The notes under the pieces: generated by a model
The model's input: the letters and a program-made list of their open reading frames with translations, nothing else
Told to the model about the DNA's origin: nothing
The model's database searches: none
In this document: positions 7,590-15,709 of the stretch, piece after piece
Numbering within the stretch: the stretch's first letter is position 1
How the letters are laid out: each line of letters opens with the position of its first letter
Assembly: GCA_022767285.1 (NCBI GenBank)
Contig: JALENY010000033.1
Location: forward strand, 1-40,128
DNA from: Lachnospiraceae bacterium
Lineage (GTDB): Bacteria; Bacillota; Clostridia; Lachnospirales; Lachnospiraceae
Direction of reading: 5' to 3'
DNA: 40,128 nucleotides
Translations under genes and position numbers: made by a program

Positions 7590-8105
7590 ATGTTACATAT
7601 AATCACAGGCGGAAGCGGAAGCGGCAAATCAGCTTTTGCGGAAAAACAGATTTTGGATTTCGGTCCGGCGAAACGTTATTATATCGCGACTATGCACCCC
7701 TTTGATGAGGAAAGTAAGAAAAGAGTCCAAAGACACAGAACTATGCGCAGCGGAAAAGGGTTTGAGACCATAGAACGTTATACTCATATGGAGCAGATTC
7801 AGGGAATTTGCGGGGCAAACGTCCTGTTGGAGTGTATGTCTAATCTTGTAGCTAATGAGATGTATGAAGAGGGCGGTGCCGGGAAAAAGACAGTGGATGC
7901 AGTAGTAAAAGGAATCCGCCATTTGGCTCAGCAGGCGGAAAATCTGGTGATCGTTACAAATGAAGTCTTTTCTGATGTGCAGAATTATGACGCGGAGACT
8001 CTGCGGTATCTTCAATATCTGGGCGAAATAAACGGCCGTCTGGCCAAAGAAGCGGACCGGGTAACAGAAGTGGTTTATGGGATACCGATTCATGTGAAAG
8101 GATAA
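7590..8105 (+). CDS. cobU: Adenosylcobinamide kinase / adenosylcobinamide-phosphate guanylyltransferase
   Basis: A bifunctional enzyme that phosphorylates adenosylcobinamide and transfers GMP to give AdoCbi-GDP. The P-loop GGSGSGKS is at 7-14, the RHR element with the GMP-accepting His49 at 48-50, the Walker-B-like LLECMSNLVANEM follows, and TNEV is the conserved late motif. At 171 aa it is slightly short but complete. It lies 2 bases after the cobT stop, indicating co-transcription. Confidence 0.94.
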   Translation: MLHIITGGSGSGKSAFAEKQILDFGPAKRYYIATMHPFDEESKKRVQRHRTMRSGKGFETIERYTHMEQIQGICGANVLLECMSNLVANEMYEEGGAGKKTVDAVVKGIRHLAQQAENLVIVTNEVFSDVQNYDAETLRYLQYLGEINGRLAKEADRVTEVVYGIPIHVKG

Positions 8106-8115
8106 CAGAAGTAAT

Positions 8116-8895
8116 ATGAAAGGTTTATGGAATAGTTTTAAAATCGCATTTTCTATGTATTCGAAAATACCGATGCCGAAAAGCGACTGGACAAAAGAAA
8201 ATATGAAGTATGTCATGGCTTTTTTTCCGTGGATCGGAATCATAATCGGTCTGCTCTCCTGGGGATGGCTTTGGCTGGTTGATTTTTTAACTCAGAAAAA
8301 TGTGGAATTTTCTCATGGATTTGTGACCGTGGTACTTCTTTTGATACCGGTCGTTATCACTGGTGGAATACATCTGGACGGCCTTCTGGATACGGCGGAT
8401 GCCAGAAGCTCCTGGCAGGAGCGGGAGCGCAGGCTGGAAATCCTGAAGGATTCCCATGCGGGTGCTTTTGCCATAATTGCCTGTGCGGTTTATTTTATCT
8501 TTTCTTACGGCGTATACACTATGGCGGATCGGAAAAATATTTTATTGATTATCCCCGGCTTTGTTTTGTCCCGGACTTTGAGCGGACTGACTATTGTGAC
8601 TTTCCCCATGGCAAAAGGTACCGGTCTTGCAGCTACATTTTCGGAAAACTCAGCTAAAAAGAGGGTACGCAATATTATGTTTGTTTATCTGCTGATTCTG
8701 GCAGCGGGATACCTGTGGATCGGAGGAGTCTGTGGTGCTGTTTGTCTGGCGGCAGCGGGTCTTATGTTTTCCTACTATTATCATATGTCCATGTCTGTTT
8801 TTGGAGGAATAACGGGTGATTTAGCGGGTTATTTTCTTCAGATGTGTGAGCTTGTAACAACGCTGGCAGCAGTTTTATCTATGCGTGTTTTTTAA
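8116..8895 (+). CDS. cobS: Adenosylcobinamide-GDP ribazoletransferase (cobalamin synthase)
   Basis: A membrane enzyme joining AdoCbi-GDP with alpha-ribazole (phosphate) to complete the cobamide. At 259 aa it carries the CobS signature GGIHLDGLLDTADA near residue 93 and a second conserved segment ILKDSHAGAFA, with several hydrophobic membrane segments including FIAFSYG-like and C-terminal helices. The start ATG has only a weak ribosome site (AAAGGA about 12 bases upstream, inside cobU's end), suggesting coupling to cobU translation. It is followed by an 88-base gap before the next gene. Confidence 0.93.
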   Translation: MKGLWNSFKIAFSMYSKIPMPKSDWTKENMKYVMAFFPWIGIIIGLLSWGWLWLVDFLTQKNVEFSHGFVTVVLLLIPVVITGGIHLDGLLDTADARSSWQERERRLEILKDSHAGAFAIIACAVYFIFSYGVYTMADRKNILLIIPGFVLSRTLSGLTIVTFPMAKGTGLAATFSENSAKKRVRNIMFVYLLILAAGYLWIGGVCGAVCLAAAGLMFSYYYHMSMSVFGGITGDLAGYFLQMCELVTTLAAVLSMRVF

Positions 8896-8983
8896 AATTG
8901 GTTGGATTGCAAATCAAATTCGTAATTTGAGGTACATAGAGATATGTTTTAATTAAACAAACTATAATTGGGAGACAAAGAAA

Positions 8984-9364
8984 ATGGAATTAATTATCGG
9001 TGGGGCATACCAGGGAAAATTGGAATATGCAAAAATGCAGAAGCCGGATATTGTATGGGCGGAAGGAGAAATTTGCTCCATGGAGGATCTTGCGAAAGCA
9101 GCCGGGGTGAATCATTTTGAATTATTCATCAAAAAATTGTTAAAAGAGAACAGAGATGTGTCCGGTTTGGCTTCCCGTTTGATTCAAGTGAATCCGGATG
9201 TAACACTGATCAGCGAGGAAGTGGGTTACGGAGTGGTTCCGGTGGACGCTTTTGACCGTCAATATCGTGAAGCAGTGGGACGTGTGTGTACAGAACTGGC
9301 TGCTTTTTCAAAAAAAGTGCACCGTGTGGTGTGCGGTGTGGGGATGGTGATAAAAGATGCTTAA
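8984..9364 (+). CDS. Short CobU-like protein with degenerate P-loop
   Basis: A 126-aa protein that resembles CobU at both ends but not in the catalytic middle. The start MELIIGGAYQGKLEYAK mirrors the CobU P-loop region, yet the motif is shortened to GGAYQGK and lacks the Ser/Thr after Lys. The RHR element with the GMP-accepting His is absent. The C-terminal part, with ISEEVGYGVVPVDAFDRQYRE, closely resembles the CobU/CobP motif TNEVG.G.VP. It sits inside the cob operon and overlaps cobC by 8 bases, so a role in cobamide metabolism is likely. Catalysis as a kinase looks doubtful; a regulatory or binding role is inference. Confidence 0.75.
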   Translation: MELIIGGAYQGKLEYAKMQKPDIVWAEGEICSMEDLAKAAGVNHFELFIKKLLKENRDVSGLASRLIQVNPDVTLISEEVGYGVVPVDAFDRQYREAVGRVCTELAAFSKKVHRVVCGVGMVIKDA

Positions 9365-9959
9365 ATTTTATCTGATCCGTCATTCTAAGACATTTGGCAA
9401 TACTATGCGCCGTTATATCGGTACCACCGATGAGCCGCTGTGTGCAGAAGGTATCCAACTTCTGAAAAATCGAAAATATCCGGATGTGGAAATGGTGTTT
9501 TCCAGTCCTATGAGACGCTGCCGGGAGACGGCAGCGCTTCTTTATCCCGGTCAAAAACAGACTGTGATTGCAAATCTGGCAGAGTGCGATTTCGGTGAGT
9601 TTGAGAACAAAAATGCGGATGAGCTGAAAGAAAATCTGAAGTATCAGGACTGGATCGACAGCGGTGGTATGCTGCCGTTTCCGGAAGGCGAATCCAGAGA
9701 GCATTTTATAAAGCGCAGTGTGGATGGCTTTATGGAAGTAGTGGATATCTGTCGCAAAAAAGGCGTGGAGTGTGCAGCGCTTGTGGTGCATGGAGGAACA
9801 ATCATGAGTGTGATGTCTGCTTTTGTACCGGAAGATGGGGATTATTATTTTTGGCAGTGTGGAAACGGGGAAGGTTTTGCGTTGAATTTGTGTGAAAATA
9901 CAGAAGTAAAATATGGGTATACTTGTACAGGATGGAAGAAAGTGATAGAATGTTCGTGA
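9357..9959 (+). CDS. cobC: Histidine phosphatase family, probable alpha-ribazole phosphatase
   Basis: Predicted to dephosphorylate alpha-ribazole phosphate or adenosylcobalamin phosphate at the end of cobamide assembly. The 200-aa protein begins MLKFYLIRHSKTFGN: the catalytic His9 lies in RHS rather than the usual RHG. The second Arg is in SSPMRRCRETA, the Glu in AECDFGEFEN and the second His in LVVHGGTIMS. The start at 9357 overlaps the upstream gene by 8 bases and has GGGGATGG upstream. Assignment to CobC rather than a generic phosphoglycerate-mutase-like phosphatase rests on operon context. Confidence 0.85.
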   Translation: MLKFYLIRHSKTFGNTMRRYIGTTDEPLCAEGIQLLKNRKYPDVEMVFSSPMRRCRETAALLYPGQKQTVIANLAECDFGEFENKNADELKENLKYQDWIDSGGMLPFPEGESREHFIKRSVDGFMEVVDICRKKGVECAALVVHGGTIMSVMSAFVPEDGDYYFWQCGNGEGFALNLCENTEVKYGYTCTGWKKVIECS

Positions 9960-9970
9960 AAAGAATGAGC

Positions 9971-10023
9971 CATGCGGAACGAAGTGAAGCAATGGTCATG
10001 AGAAGATAAAGTCATGCGGAACG
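9971..10023 (+). repeat. Duplicated 11-mer CATGCGGAACG
   Basis: Exact copies at 9971-9981 and 10013-10023 lie in the 85-base gap between cobC and the AI-2E-type transporter gene. No hairpin or known site was recognised. Confidence 0.4.
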
Positions 10024-10044
10024 CCATTAATTAGGAGGATTAAA

Positions 10045-11229
10045 GTGGAACTAAGCAAAGAGACAATGAAAAAAATAATGTGGCTGATTGCATACACGAT
10101 CTTACTGGCAGTTATGCTGTTTAATCTGGATGTGGTATTTAGTGGAATAAAATTTGTCATTGGAGTTCTGATCCCTTTTATTCTGGGAACGGCTGTTGCA
10201 TTTATAATTAATCTGCCCATGCGCTTTTTTGAGCGAACACTATTTCCGGATTCTCTGAAGAATAAAAAGAAAGCGGTACGTAAAATAGCACGACCGATGA
10301 GTCTGATTCTGGCCCTGTTGTCTGTAATCGGTGTTGTTGCTCTCGTTATTTTTGTTGTAGTACCGGAAATTGTCAGAAGTGTGGCTGCTCTGGCAAGCAC
10401 CATCCAGGCTTTTATGCCGGTAGCACAGAATTTTATCATGGAGCTGTTTCCAAACAATGAAGCGGTGAAAAACTTGGTCATGTCTCTGGATTTTGACTGG
10501 AAAGAGATTCTCAACGGTCTTATGGATTTCCTGAAAAACGGTGCCGGTGCCATGCTGGACAGCACGTTCACTTTTGCAAAGATTGTGATCGGGCGCATAT
10601 CCGATTTTGCCATCGGTTTTGTTTTTGCACTTTATGTGCTTTTGCAGAAAGAAAAACTCCGTATTCAGATTGATAAAGTTATGAATGCTTTTTTGCCGGA
10701 CTGGATTACGGAAAAAATCAACAGAGTTTTCGGGTTGGCACATAAAACATTTGGAAGTTTTCTGACCGGACAGTGTGTGGAAGCGGTTATCCTGGGGATG
10801 ATGTTTTTTGTGGTACTTTCATTGAGTGGATTCCCATATGCGTTGTTGATCAGTGTTTTGATTGGATTTTTGTCATTGATCCCTATTTTTGGTGCATTTA
10901 TCGGATGTTTTATCAGTACCTTTTTGATTTTGATGGTCAATCCTCTGCGCGCCTTGATCTTTATCGGTATCTTTTTGATCATCCAGCAGATTGAGGGCAA
11001 TCTGATCTACCCCCATGTAGTGGGAGGTTCTGTTGGACTTCCGTCTATCTGGGTGCTGGCAGCTGTGAGCCTTGGCGGAAGCCTCATGGGCATCGTGGGT
11101 ATGATTATCTTTATACCGCTGGTGTCTGTGTTCTATACTTTGTTCCGGGAGCATGTATATAAACGGCTGGAATTAAAACATCAGGCGGCAAAAGAGAATG
11201 TGGAAGAAGAATTGCAGCAGAAGAATTAA
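10045..11229 (+). CDS. AI-2E family transporter (TqsA/PerM type)
   Basis: A 394-aa integral membrane protein with the family layout: an N-terminal hydrophobic pair, a long soluble stretch (about 95-170), then a conserved membrane core with GSFLTGQCVEAVILG, FPYALLISVLIGFLSLIPIFGAFIG and the terminal HVVGGSVGLPSIWVLAAVSLGGSLMG-type motif. The GTG start at 10045 has AGGAGG upstream. The family includes the AI-2 exporter TqsA and sodium/proton antiporter-like members, so the transported substrate here is unknown. It follows the cob operon without a clear terminator and is convergent with the DUF554 gene. Confidence 0.88.
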   Translation: MELSKETMKKIMWLIAYTILLAVMLFNLDVVFSGIKFVIGVLIPFILGTAVAFIINLPMRFFERTLFPDSLKNKKKAVRKIARPMSLILALLSVIGVVALVIFVVVPEIVRSVAALASTIQAFMPVAQNFIMELFPNNEAVKNLVMSLDFDWKEILNGLMDFLKNGAGAMLDSTFTFAKIVIGRISDFAIGFVFALYVLLQKEKLRIQIDKVMNAFLPDWITEKINRVFGLAHKTFGSFLTGQCVEAVILGMMFFVVLSLSGFPYALLISVLIGFLSLIPIFGAFIGCFISTFLILMVNPLRALIFIGIFLIIQQIEGNLIYPHVVGGSVGLPSIWVLAAVSLGGSLMGIVGMIIFIPLVSVFYTLFREHVYKRLELKHQAAKENVEEELQQKN

Positions 11230-11255
11230 AAAATGCCGAAAAATATTTGAATCAT

Positions 11256-11975
11256 TTACGGAAGAAATGCCCATGCCACAGCAATCACAATAGCGGGTAG
11301 CATATTGGCAACCTTTATCTTCAGGTTGTCCCAGACCAGATTTGCTCCCACACAGAAAATTAAGATGTTTCCCACCAGAGACAGATTGCTGAGAGCCGTC
11401 TCTGTCATGATCGGTGCAATTGCCCTTGCCAGTAGGGTGACAGATCCCTGCAAAATTGCAATAGGGATAGCAGAAAACATACATCCTTTTCCAAGAGAAG
11501 CCGTCATAACACATACAATGATCAAGTCAAGAATCGCCTTTGTAAGAAGTGTGGAATAATTTCCGGTGAGTCCGTCCTGCAGCGCGCCGACGATGGCCAT
11601 GGCACCGATGCAGACTGTCAGAGAAGCTGTTACAAATCCGTCCACGAAAGAGCGATCTTTTGCATTACCTGTTTTTATTTTCAGCCATTGGCCAAATTGC
11701 TGCATGCGGTATTCAAGATTGATCCATTCGCCGATCAGAGAACCCACAGCAAGGCTGCTGATCATCATCATGGTGCCGGTACTGCTGATCTGCCCGTCTT
11801 GTATAGTAAACATTTTTTCCAGCACGCCGGCGATCCCTAAAAATAACACACAGAGACCGTTTGCTTTCATTAAAGTATCCTGAAAACGCGGGGTAATTAG
11901 CTTTCCGAATAACATGCCGACCAGACCCCCCACGATAACGCCTGCGACATTTATTATTGTTCCGAGACCAATCAT
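11256..11975 (-). CDS. DUF554 family membrane protein
   Basis: A 239-aa hydrophobic protein with about seven predicted membrane segments. It begins MIGLGTIINVAGVIVGGLVGMLFGK and contains FVDGFVTASLTVCIGAMAIVGALQDGL, the most characteristic DUF554 (YdfK-like) segment. AGGAG upstream supports the start. The family's function is unknown; a small-molecule transporter or channel role is speculation. It is convergent with the AI-2E-type gene, with 26 bases between stops and no obvious terminator. Confidence 0.87.
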   Translation of the reverse strand: MIGLGTIINVAGVIVGGLVGMLFGKLITPRFQDTLMKANGLCVLFLGIAGVLEKMFTIQDGQISSTGTMMMISSLAVGSLIGEWINLEYRMQQFGQWLKIKTGNAKDRSFVDGFVTASLTVCIGAMAIVGALQDGLTGNYSTLLTKAILDLIIVCVMTASLGKGCMFSAIPIAILQGSVTLLARAIAPIMTETALSNLSLVGNILIFCVGANLVWDNLKIKVANMLPAIVIAVAWAFLP

Positions 11976-12354
11976 TTTTCTTCTCCTGTATTTTTTTACT
12001 GGAATTTATTCTAGCACAAATTATTCGGTATATCTATTCCATATTCTGAGAAATTTACGTATTTTTAACACTATGTCCCGTTTTTTACTCTTAACTAACG
12101 AAAATTTATGCGGAAATTGACATTGCTTGTTTTTCTATGTTACCATTTTTCCCAGGAGAAAATAATAGGAAGTTTAAAGCGATATATAATATGCTTCATC
12201 GGATTTTGTTCTCTAACACAGTGGTAAAATGTATCGGACACAAATGAAGAGAATGTTATTTTCTTCGAAACAGCGTTGATGTATAGAGGAAAACTTGTTC
12301 AGAGATACTTAGATTAACGCTAATATCGGATAAAAAGAGGAGAAAAAGAAAGTT
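11976..12354. promoter_or_regulatory. Intergenic region with candidate promoter for the Na/Pi gene
   Basis: The 379-base region between the divergent DUF554 and Na/Pi genes has no coding frame. TTGACA (12117-12122), an 18-base spacer and TACCAT (12141-12146) form a plausible + strand promoter, giving a leader of roughly 200 bases. I did not recognise a Pho box or a riboswitch in that leader. Confidence 0.4.
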
Positions 12355-13995
12355 ATGGGTATATCAGACATTTTAATGCTTCTTGGTGGATTGGCTCTGT
12401 TTTTGTATGGTATGTCGATGATGAGCAATGGTCTGGAATCGACTGCCGGAAATAAGATGAAGCAGGTTCTGGAAAAACTGACAGCGAACCGCTTTATGGG
12501 AGTCTTGGCTGGTGCGTTGATTACCGCGGCAATTCAATCGTCTTCCGCAACTACAGTCATGGTAGTGGGATTTGTAAACTCCGGTCTTATGTCACTGAAT
12601 CAGGCAGTGTGGGTAATCATGGGTGCCAATATCGGTACTACCATCACCGGTCAGCTGATCGCTCTGGATATTGGCGCTGTCGCTCCCTTTATTGCTTTTG
12701 TTGGTGTTGCGCTGATTACATTTGTGAAAAATGAAAAAGTGAGAAACGTCAGTGGGATTTTTGCCGGACTTGGTATTTTGTTCATGGGTATGGGCATGAT
12801 GAGTGATGCCATGGTACCGCTGCGTGAATCGGAAATGTTTGTTTCATTTATGACAAATTTCCGAAATCCGCTGGTCGGTATTGCGGTTGGTGCACTATTT
12901 ACGGCTGTAATCCAGTCATCTTCCGCATCTGTTGGTATCTTGCAGGCGCTGGCTTCTACCGGTATGATTCCCTTGTCCAGCGCGGTGTTTGTACTGTTTG
13001 GTCAGAATATTGGTACGTGTATTACTGCGGTAATGGCTTCCTTTGGAACAAAACCAAACGCAAAGAGAACGACGATGATTCATTTGATGTTCAATATTTT
13101 CGGAACGCTTCTTTTTACCGTGTTTACACTGGTAACGCCTTTTGTACACTGGATGGAGGCAATATCACCGGGAAATCCGGTGGCGCAGATCGCTAATGTG
13201 CATACGGTATTCAATATTGCAACAACAATTGTCCTTCTTCCTTTTGGAAATTTAATGGCAAAACTGACCAAAGTGATTCTTCCGGAGACAGAGAAGGAGG
13301 AGGACAGTATTCGTCGTTTAAAATACATTGTTCCTTTTGAGACAAAGTATGTGGTTGGTCACTCTGCTCTGGTAATTTCTCAGGTTGGAAGCGAGATCAA
13401 TCGTATGCTTGAGATGGTTAAAAAGAACTTGTCTATGAGTTTTGAGGCAGCCATTGCAGGTTCCTGTTCCGTTGATCTGGCGGAAGAAATTGAAGACCGT
13501 GAAGAATACATTGATTACCTGAACGTCGAGATCACAAGGTATATTTCAAAACTATTGTCAACGGACATGCCGGCGAGAGATTATGTCTGTATTAATAATT
13601 ATTACAGCATTTCCAGCAATCTGGAACGTATCGGGGATCATGCACTGAATATTGAGGGGTATGCAAAAAATCTTCAGAAATGGGATCGTACTTTTTCAGA
13701 AACCGCGGTAGCTCAGATAAAAGAGATGAAAGAGGTCTGTGATAAAGCCCTGAGCCGTCTTTTGAATGTTGCAGAAAAGAACAGCCAGGAAGTTCTGGAA
13801 AAAATCGCAAAAGATGAACAGAAAATCGATGATATGGAAGAACGTTTCCGTGAACTGCAGCTGGAACGTATGAAAAGCGGAAGCTGCCAGCCGGAGGCTA
13901 GCCTGATATTTGGTGAATTGCTCACAGACTTTGAGCGTATCGGTGACCATGCGCTGAATGTGGCAGAAAAATATCAGGGGATGTATATAGTATAA
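12355..13995 (+). CDS. Na/Pi cotransporter family protein with PhoU-like C-terminal domain
   Basis: Probable sodium-dependent phosphate transporter, 546 aa. Two inverted Na/Pi-cotransporter repeats are visible, each with the signature QSSSA: AAIQSSSATTVMVVG near residue 60 and AVIQSSSASVGILQAL near 185. The membrane part ends near residue 320. A soluble PhoU-like helical domain follows, with two related ERIGDHALN motifs (near 424 and 530). GAGGAG precedes the start. The nearby polyphosphate-polymerase-like gene makes a phosphate theme plausible, but strong terminators separate the two units. Confidence 0.93.
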   Translation: MGISDILMLLGGLALFLYGMSMMSNGLESTAGNKMKQVLEKLTANRFMGVLAGALITAAIQSSSATTVMVVGFVNSGLMSLNQAVWVIMGANIGTTITGQLIALDIGAVAPFIAFVGVALITFVKNEKVRNVSGIFAGLGILFMGMGMMSDAMVPLRESEMFVSFMTNFRNPLVGIAVGALFTAVIQSSSASVGILQALASTGMIPLSSAVFVLFGQNIGTCITAVMASFGTKPNAKRTTMIHLMFNIFGTLLFTVFTLVTPFVHWMEAISPGNPVAQIANVHTVFNIATTIVLLPFGNLMAKLTKVILPETEKEEDSIRRLKYIVPFETKYVVGHSALVISQVGSEINRMLEMVKKNLSMSFEAAIAGSCSVDLAEEIEDREEYIDYLNVEITRYISKLLSTDMPARDYVCINNYYSISSNLERIGDHALNIEGYAKNLQKWDRTFSETAVAQIKEMKEVCDKALSRLLNVAEKNSQEVLEKIAKDEQKIDDMEERFRELQLERMKSGSCQPEASLIFGELLTDFERIGDHALNVAEKYQGMYIV

Positions 13996-14003
13996 TGATG
14001 CCA

Positions 14004-14023
14004 GGGTCAAATGCTTTTGACCC
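14004..14023 (+). terminator. Hairpin after the Na/Pi gene
   Basis: A perfect 8-bp stem (14004-14011 with 14016-14023) with a 4-base loop sits 9 bases past the stop. No T run follows, so it may stabilise the mRNA 3' end or aid the terminator at 14090. Confidence 0.45.
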
Positions 14024-14089
14024 CAACATCTTATAATTTAAAATCAAAGTCTGTATTTGCATTGTATATTGATAGAAAAAATGTATAAG

Positions 14090-14131
14090 AAATCACCTTT
14101 CGAAGAAGCTTTTCGGAAGGTGATTTTTTTT
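14090..14131 (+). terminator. Strong intrinsic terminator
   Basis: A 15-bp stem with one wobble pair (14090-14104 with 14112-14126) leads into an uninterrupted T8 tract (14124-14131). It separates the Na/Pi unit from the VTC operon. Confidence 0.85.
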
Positions 14132-14276
14132 CACAGAATTTACACTTTTTTTACAAATTAAAATCACAGTTTAAGTATATGATATTTTGTAAAATATAAG
14201 CAATTTATAAAAATTTGCTATTGGGTTTCATGTCTGTAATTGGTCCTGACACTATGATGGGAAAGGAAATATGTGA

Positions 14277-15020
14277 GTGAAGACAGAAAACAATGTTTTC
14301 AAAAGAATTGAGAAAAAGTACATTTTGACAAAAGAACAGTACGCGCTTTTTCTGGAGCGAATTTCACCGTATATGACACTGGATCAGTATGGATATCATG
14401 CAATCTGTAATATCTATTATGATACAGAGGCAGATGAACTGGTTCGCCGTTCTGTGGAAAAGCCAACGTATAAAGAAAAACTGAGACTTCGAACGTACGG
14501 TCCTGCTTTTCCTGAGCAGGAGGCATTTATCGAAATCAAGAAAAAATATCAAAAGGTCGTGTATAAAAGGAGGGAATCGTTGCCCTACAAAGATGCTGTC
14601 CGGTATCTGAATCATGGAATCCATCCGGAAAAAAACAGCCAGATAATGCAGGAAATTGATTATTTCCTGCGATTTTACCATCCGGTTCCCAAGTTGTTTC
14701 TGGCTTATGACCGGGAAGCTTTTTTCGGAAATGAAGATCCGGAGCTGCGGCTGACGATTGACCACAGGATCCGTTTCAGAGAAAATAAACTGGATTTAGC
14801 AGCTGGAGATTTTGGAAATCTGTATTTTAAGAATGACGAGAAAATACTGGAGATCAAGGTGGCACAGTCTTTGCCGTTGTGGCTGACGAAGATATTGACA
14901 GATCTTAAGATTTATCCGGTCTCTTTTTCAAAGTACGGAAGTATATTTACGGAGACACATTTACATAAAAATAACGGGATTGAAGAAGTTCCCTATGAAT
15001 TTGTTGCAGGAGGAATATAA
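14277..15020 (+). CDS. VTC-domain polyphosphate polymerase-like protein
   Basis: A 247-aa soluble protein of the CYTH-like VTC domain family, whose yeast member VTC4 makes polyphosphate from ATP. Family elements seen are FKRIEKKYIL at 8-17, YYDT at 47-50, the basic YKEKLRLRTYG at 65-75, FIEIKKKY at 84-91, YDREAFF, LRLTIDHRIRFR and the late ILEIKV acidic motif. The GTG start at 14277 has GGAAAGGAAA upstream. It is 3 bases from the DUF4956 gene, and that pairing recurs in Firmicutes. Polymerase activity is inferred from the fold; bacterial members are poorly characterised. Confidence 0.88.
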   Translation: MKTENNVFKRIEKKYILTKEQYALFLERISPYMTLDQYGYHAICNIYYDTEADELVRRSVEKPTYKEKLRLRTYGPAFPEQEAFIEIKKKYQKVVYKRRESLPYKDAVRYLNHGIHPEKNSQIMQEIDYFLRFYHPVPKLFLAYDREAFFGNEDPELRLTIDHRIRFRENKLDLAAGDFGNLYFKNDEKILEIKVAQSLPLWLTKILTDLKIYPVSFSKYGSIFTETHLHKNNGIEEVPYEFVAGGI

Positions 15021-15023
15021 AAA

Positions 15024-15698
15024 GTGTTTACAAGTGTGATTGATACAAGCTCAGGAAGTATATCGGTGGAAAGTGCGTTATTGTGTACAGCAGCGGCATT
15101 GGTTTTTGGGTTGTTGATTGCTGTCGTTTATATGGCGGACACGCATTTTACAAAAAATTTTGTGATAACGCTGGCACTTTTGCCGGCGCTGGTTCAGATC
15201 GTCATTTTGATTGTAAATGGCAATCTGGGTGCCAGTGTTGCGGTTTTGGGAACTTTTGGTCTGGTGAGGTTTCGTTCCGTTCCGGGCACATCCAAAGAAA
15301 TTGCGAGCGTATTTTTTTCCATGGCAGTGGGACTGGCCTGCGGCATGGGGCAGCTGATCTTTGCCGGAATGGTGACTGTGCTGATTTCATTCGTTATGGT
15401 TCTTTTGACAAAGAGTCATTTTGGTGAAAAACGTGGGGAATGGAGACATTTGAAGATCGTTATCCCGGAAAATCTGGATTATTCGGATATTTTTGATGAT
15501 ATTTTTGCAGCATATACAAAAACCGTATCTCTGGATAAGGTAAAAACGATCAATCTCGGCAGTATGTATGAACTGGATTATCATATTGTACTAAAAGACA
15601 GGAACCGGGAAAAGGATATGATTGACGAAATCCGCTGCAGAAACGGCAATCTTGCAATCACCTGCGCAAGACATGCGCAGGAAGGAATGGAACTGTAG
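15024..15698 (+). CDS. DUF4956 membrane protein
   Basis: A 224-aa protein with four probable membrane segments in the first ~130 residues (ALLCTAAALVFGLLIAVVYMA, FVITLALLPALVQIVILIVNG, GLVRFRSVPGTSKEIASVFFSM and MVTVLISFVMVLL regions), followed by a cytosolic alpha/beta tail. The motif GTFGLVRFRSVPGTSKEI is diagnostic of DUF4956. GTG at 15024 has AGGAGG upstream inside the end of the VTC gene, so the two are translationally linked. The function is unknown; the partner genes suggest a membrane platform for a polymer-making or envelope process. Confidence 0.88.
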   Translation: MFTSVIDTSSGSISVESALLCTAAALVFGLLIAVVYMADTHFTKNFVITLALLPALVQIVILIVNGNLGASVAVLGTFGLVRFRSVPGTSKEIASVFFSMAVGLACGMGQLIFAGMVTVLISFVMVLLTKSHFGEKRGEWRHLKIVIPENLDYSDIFDDIFAAYTKTVSLDKVKTINLGSMYELDYHIVLKDRNREKDMIDEIRCRNGNLAITCARHAQEGMEL

Positions 15699-15709
15699 GA
15701 GGGAACGGT

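Noticed and set aside
7629-8243. A 204-codon - strand open frame
   Set aside because: It lies entirely antisense to cobU and the start of cobS, with no ribosome site; it mirrors the coding bias of those genes.
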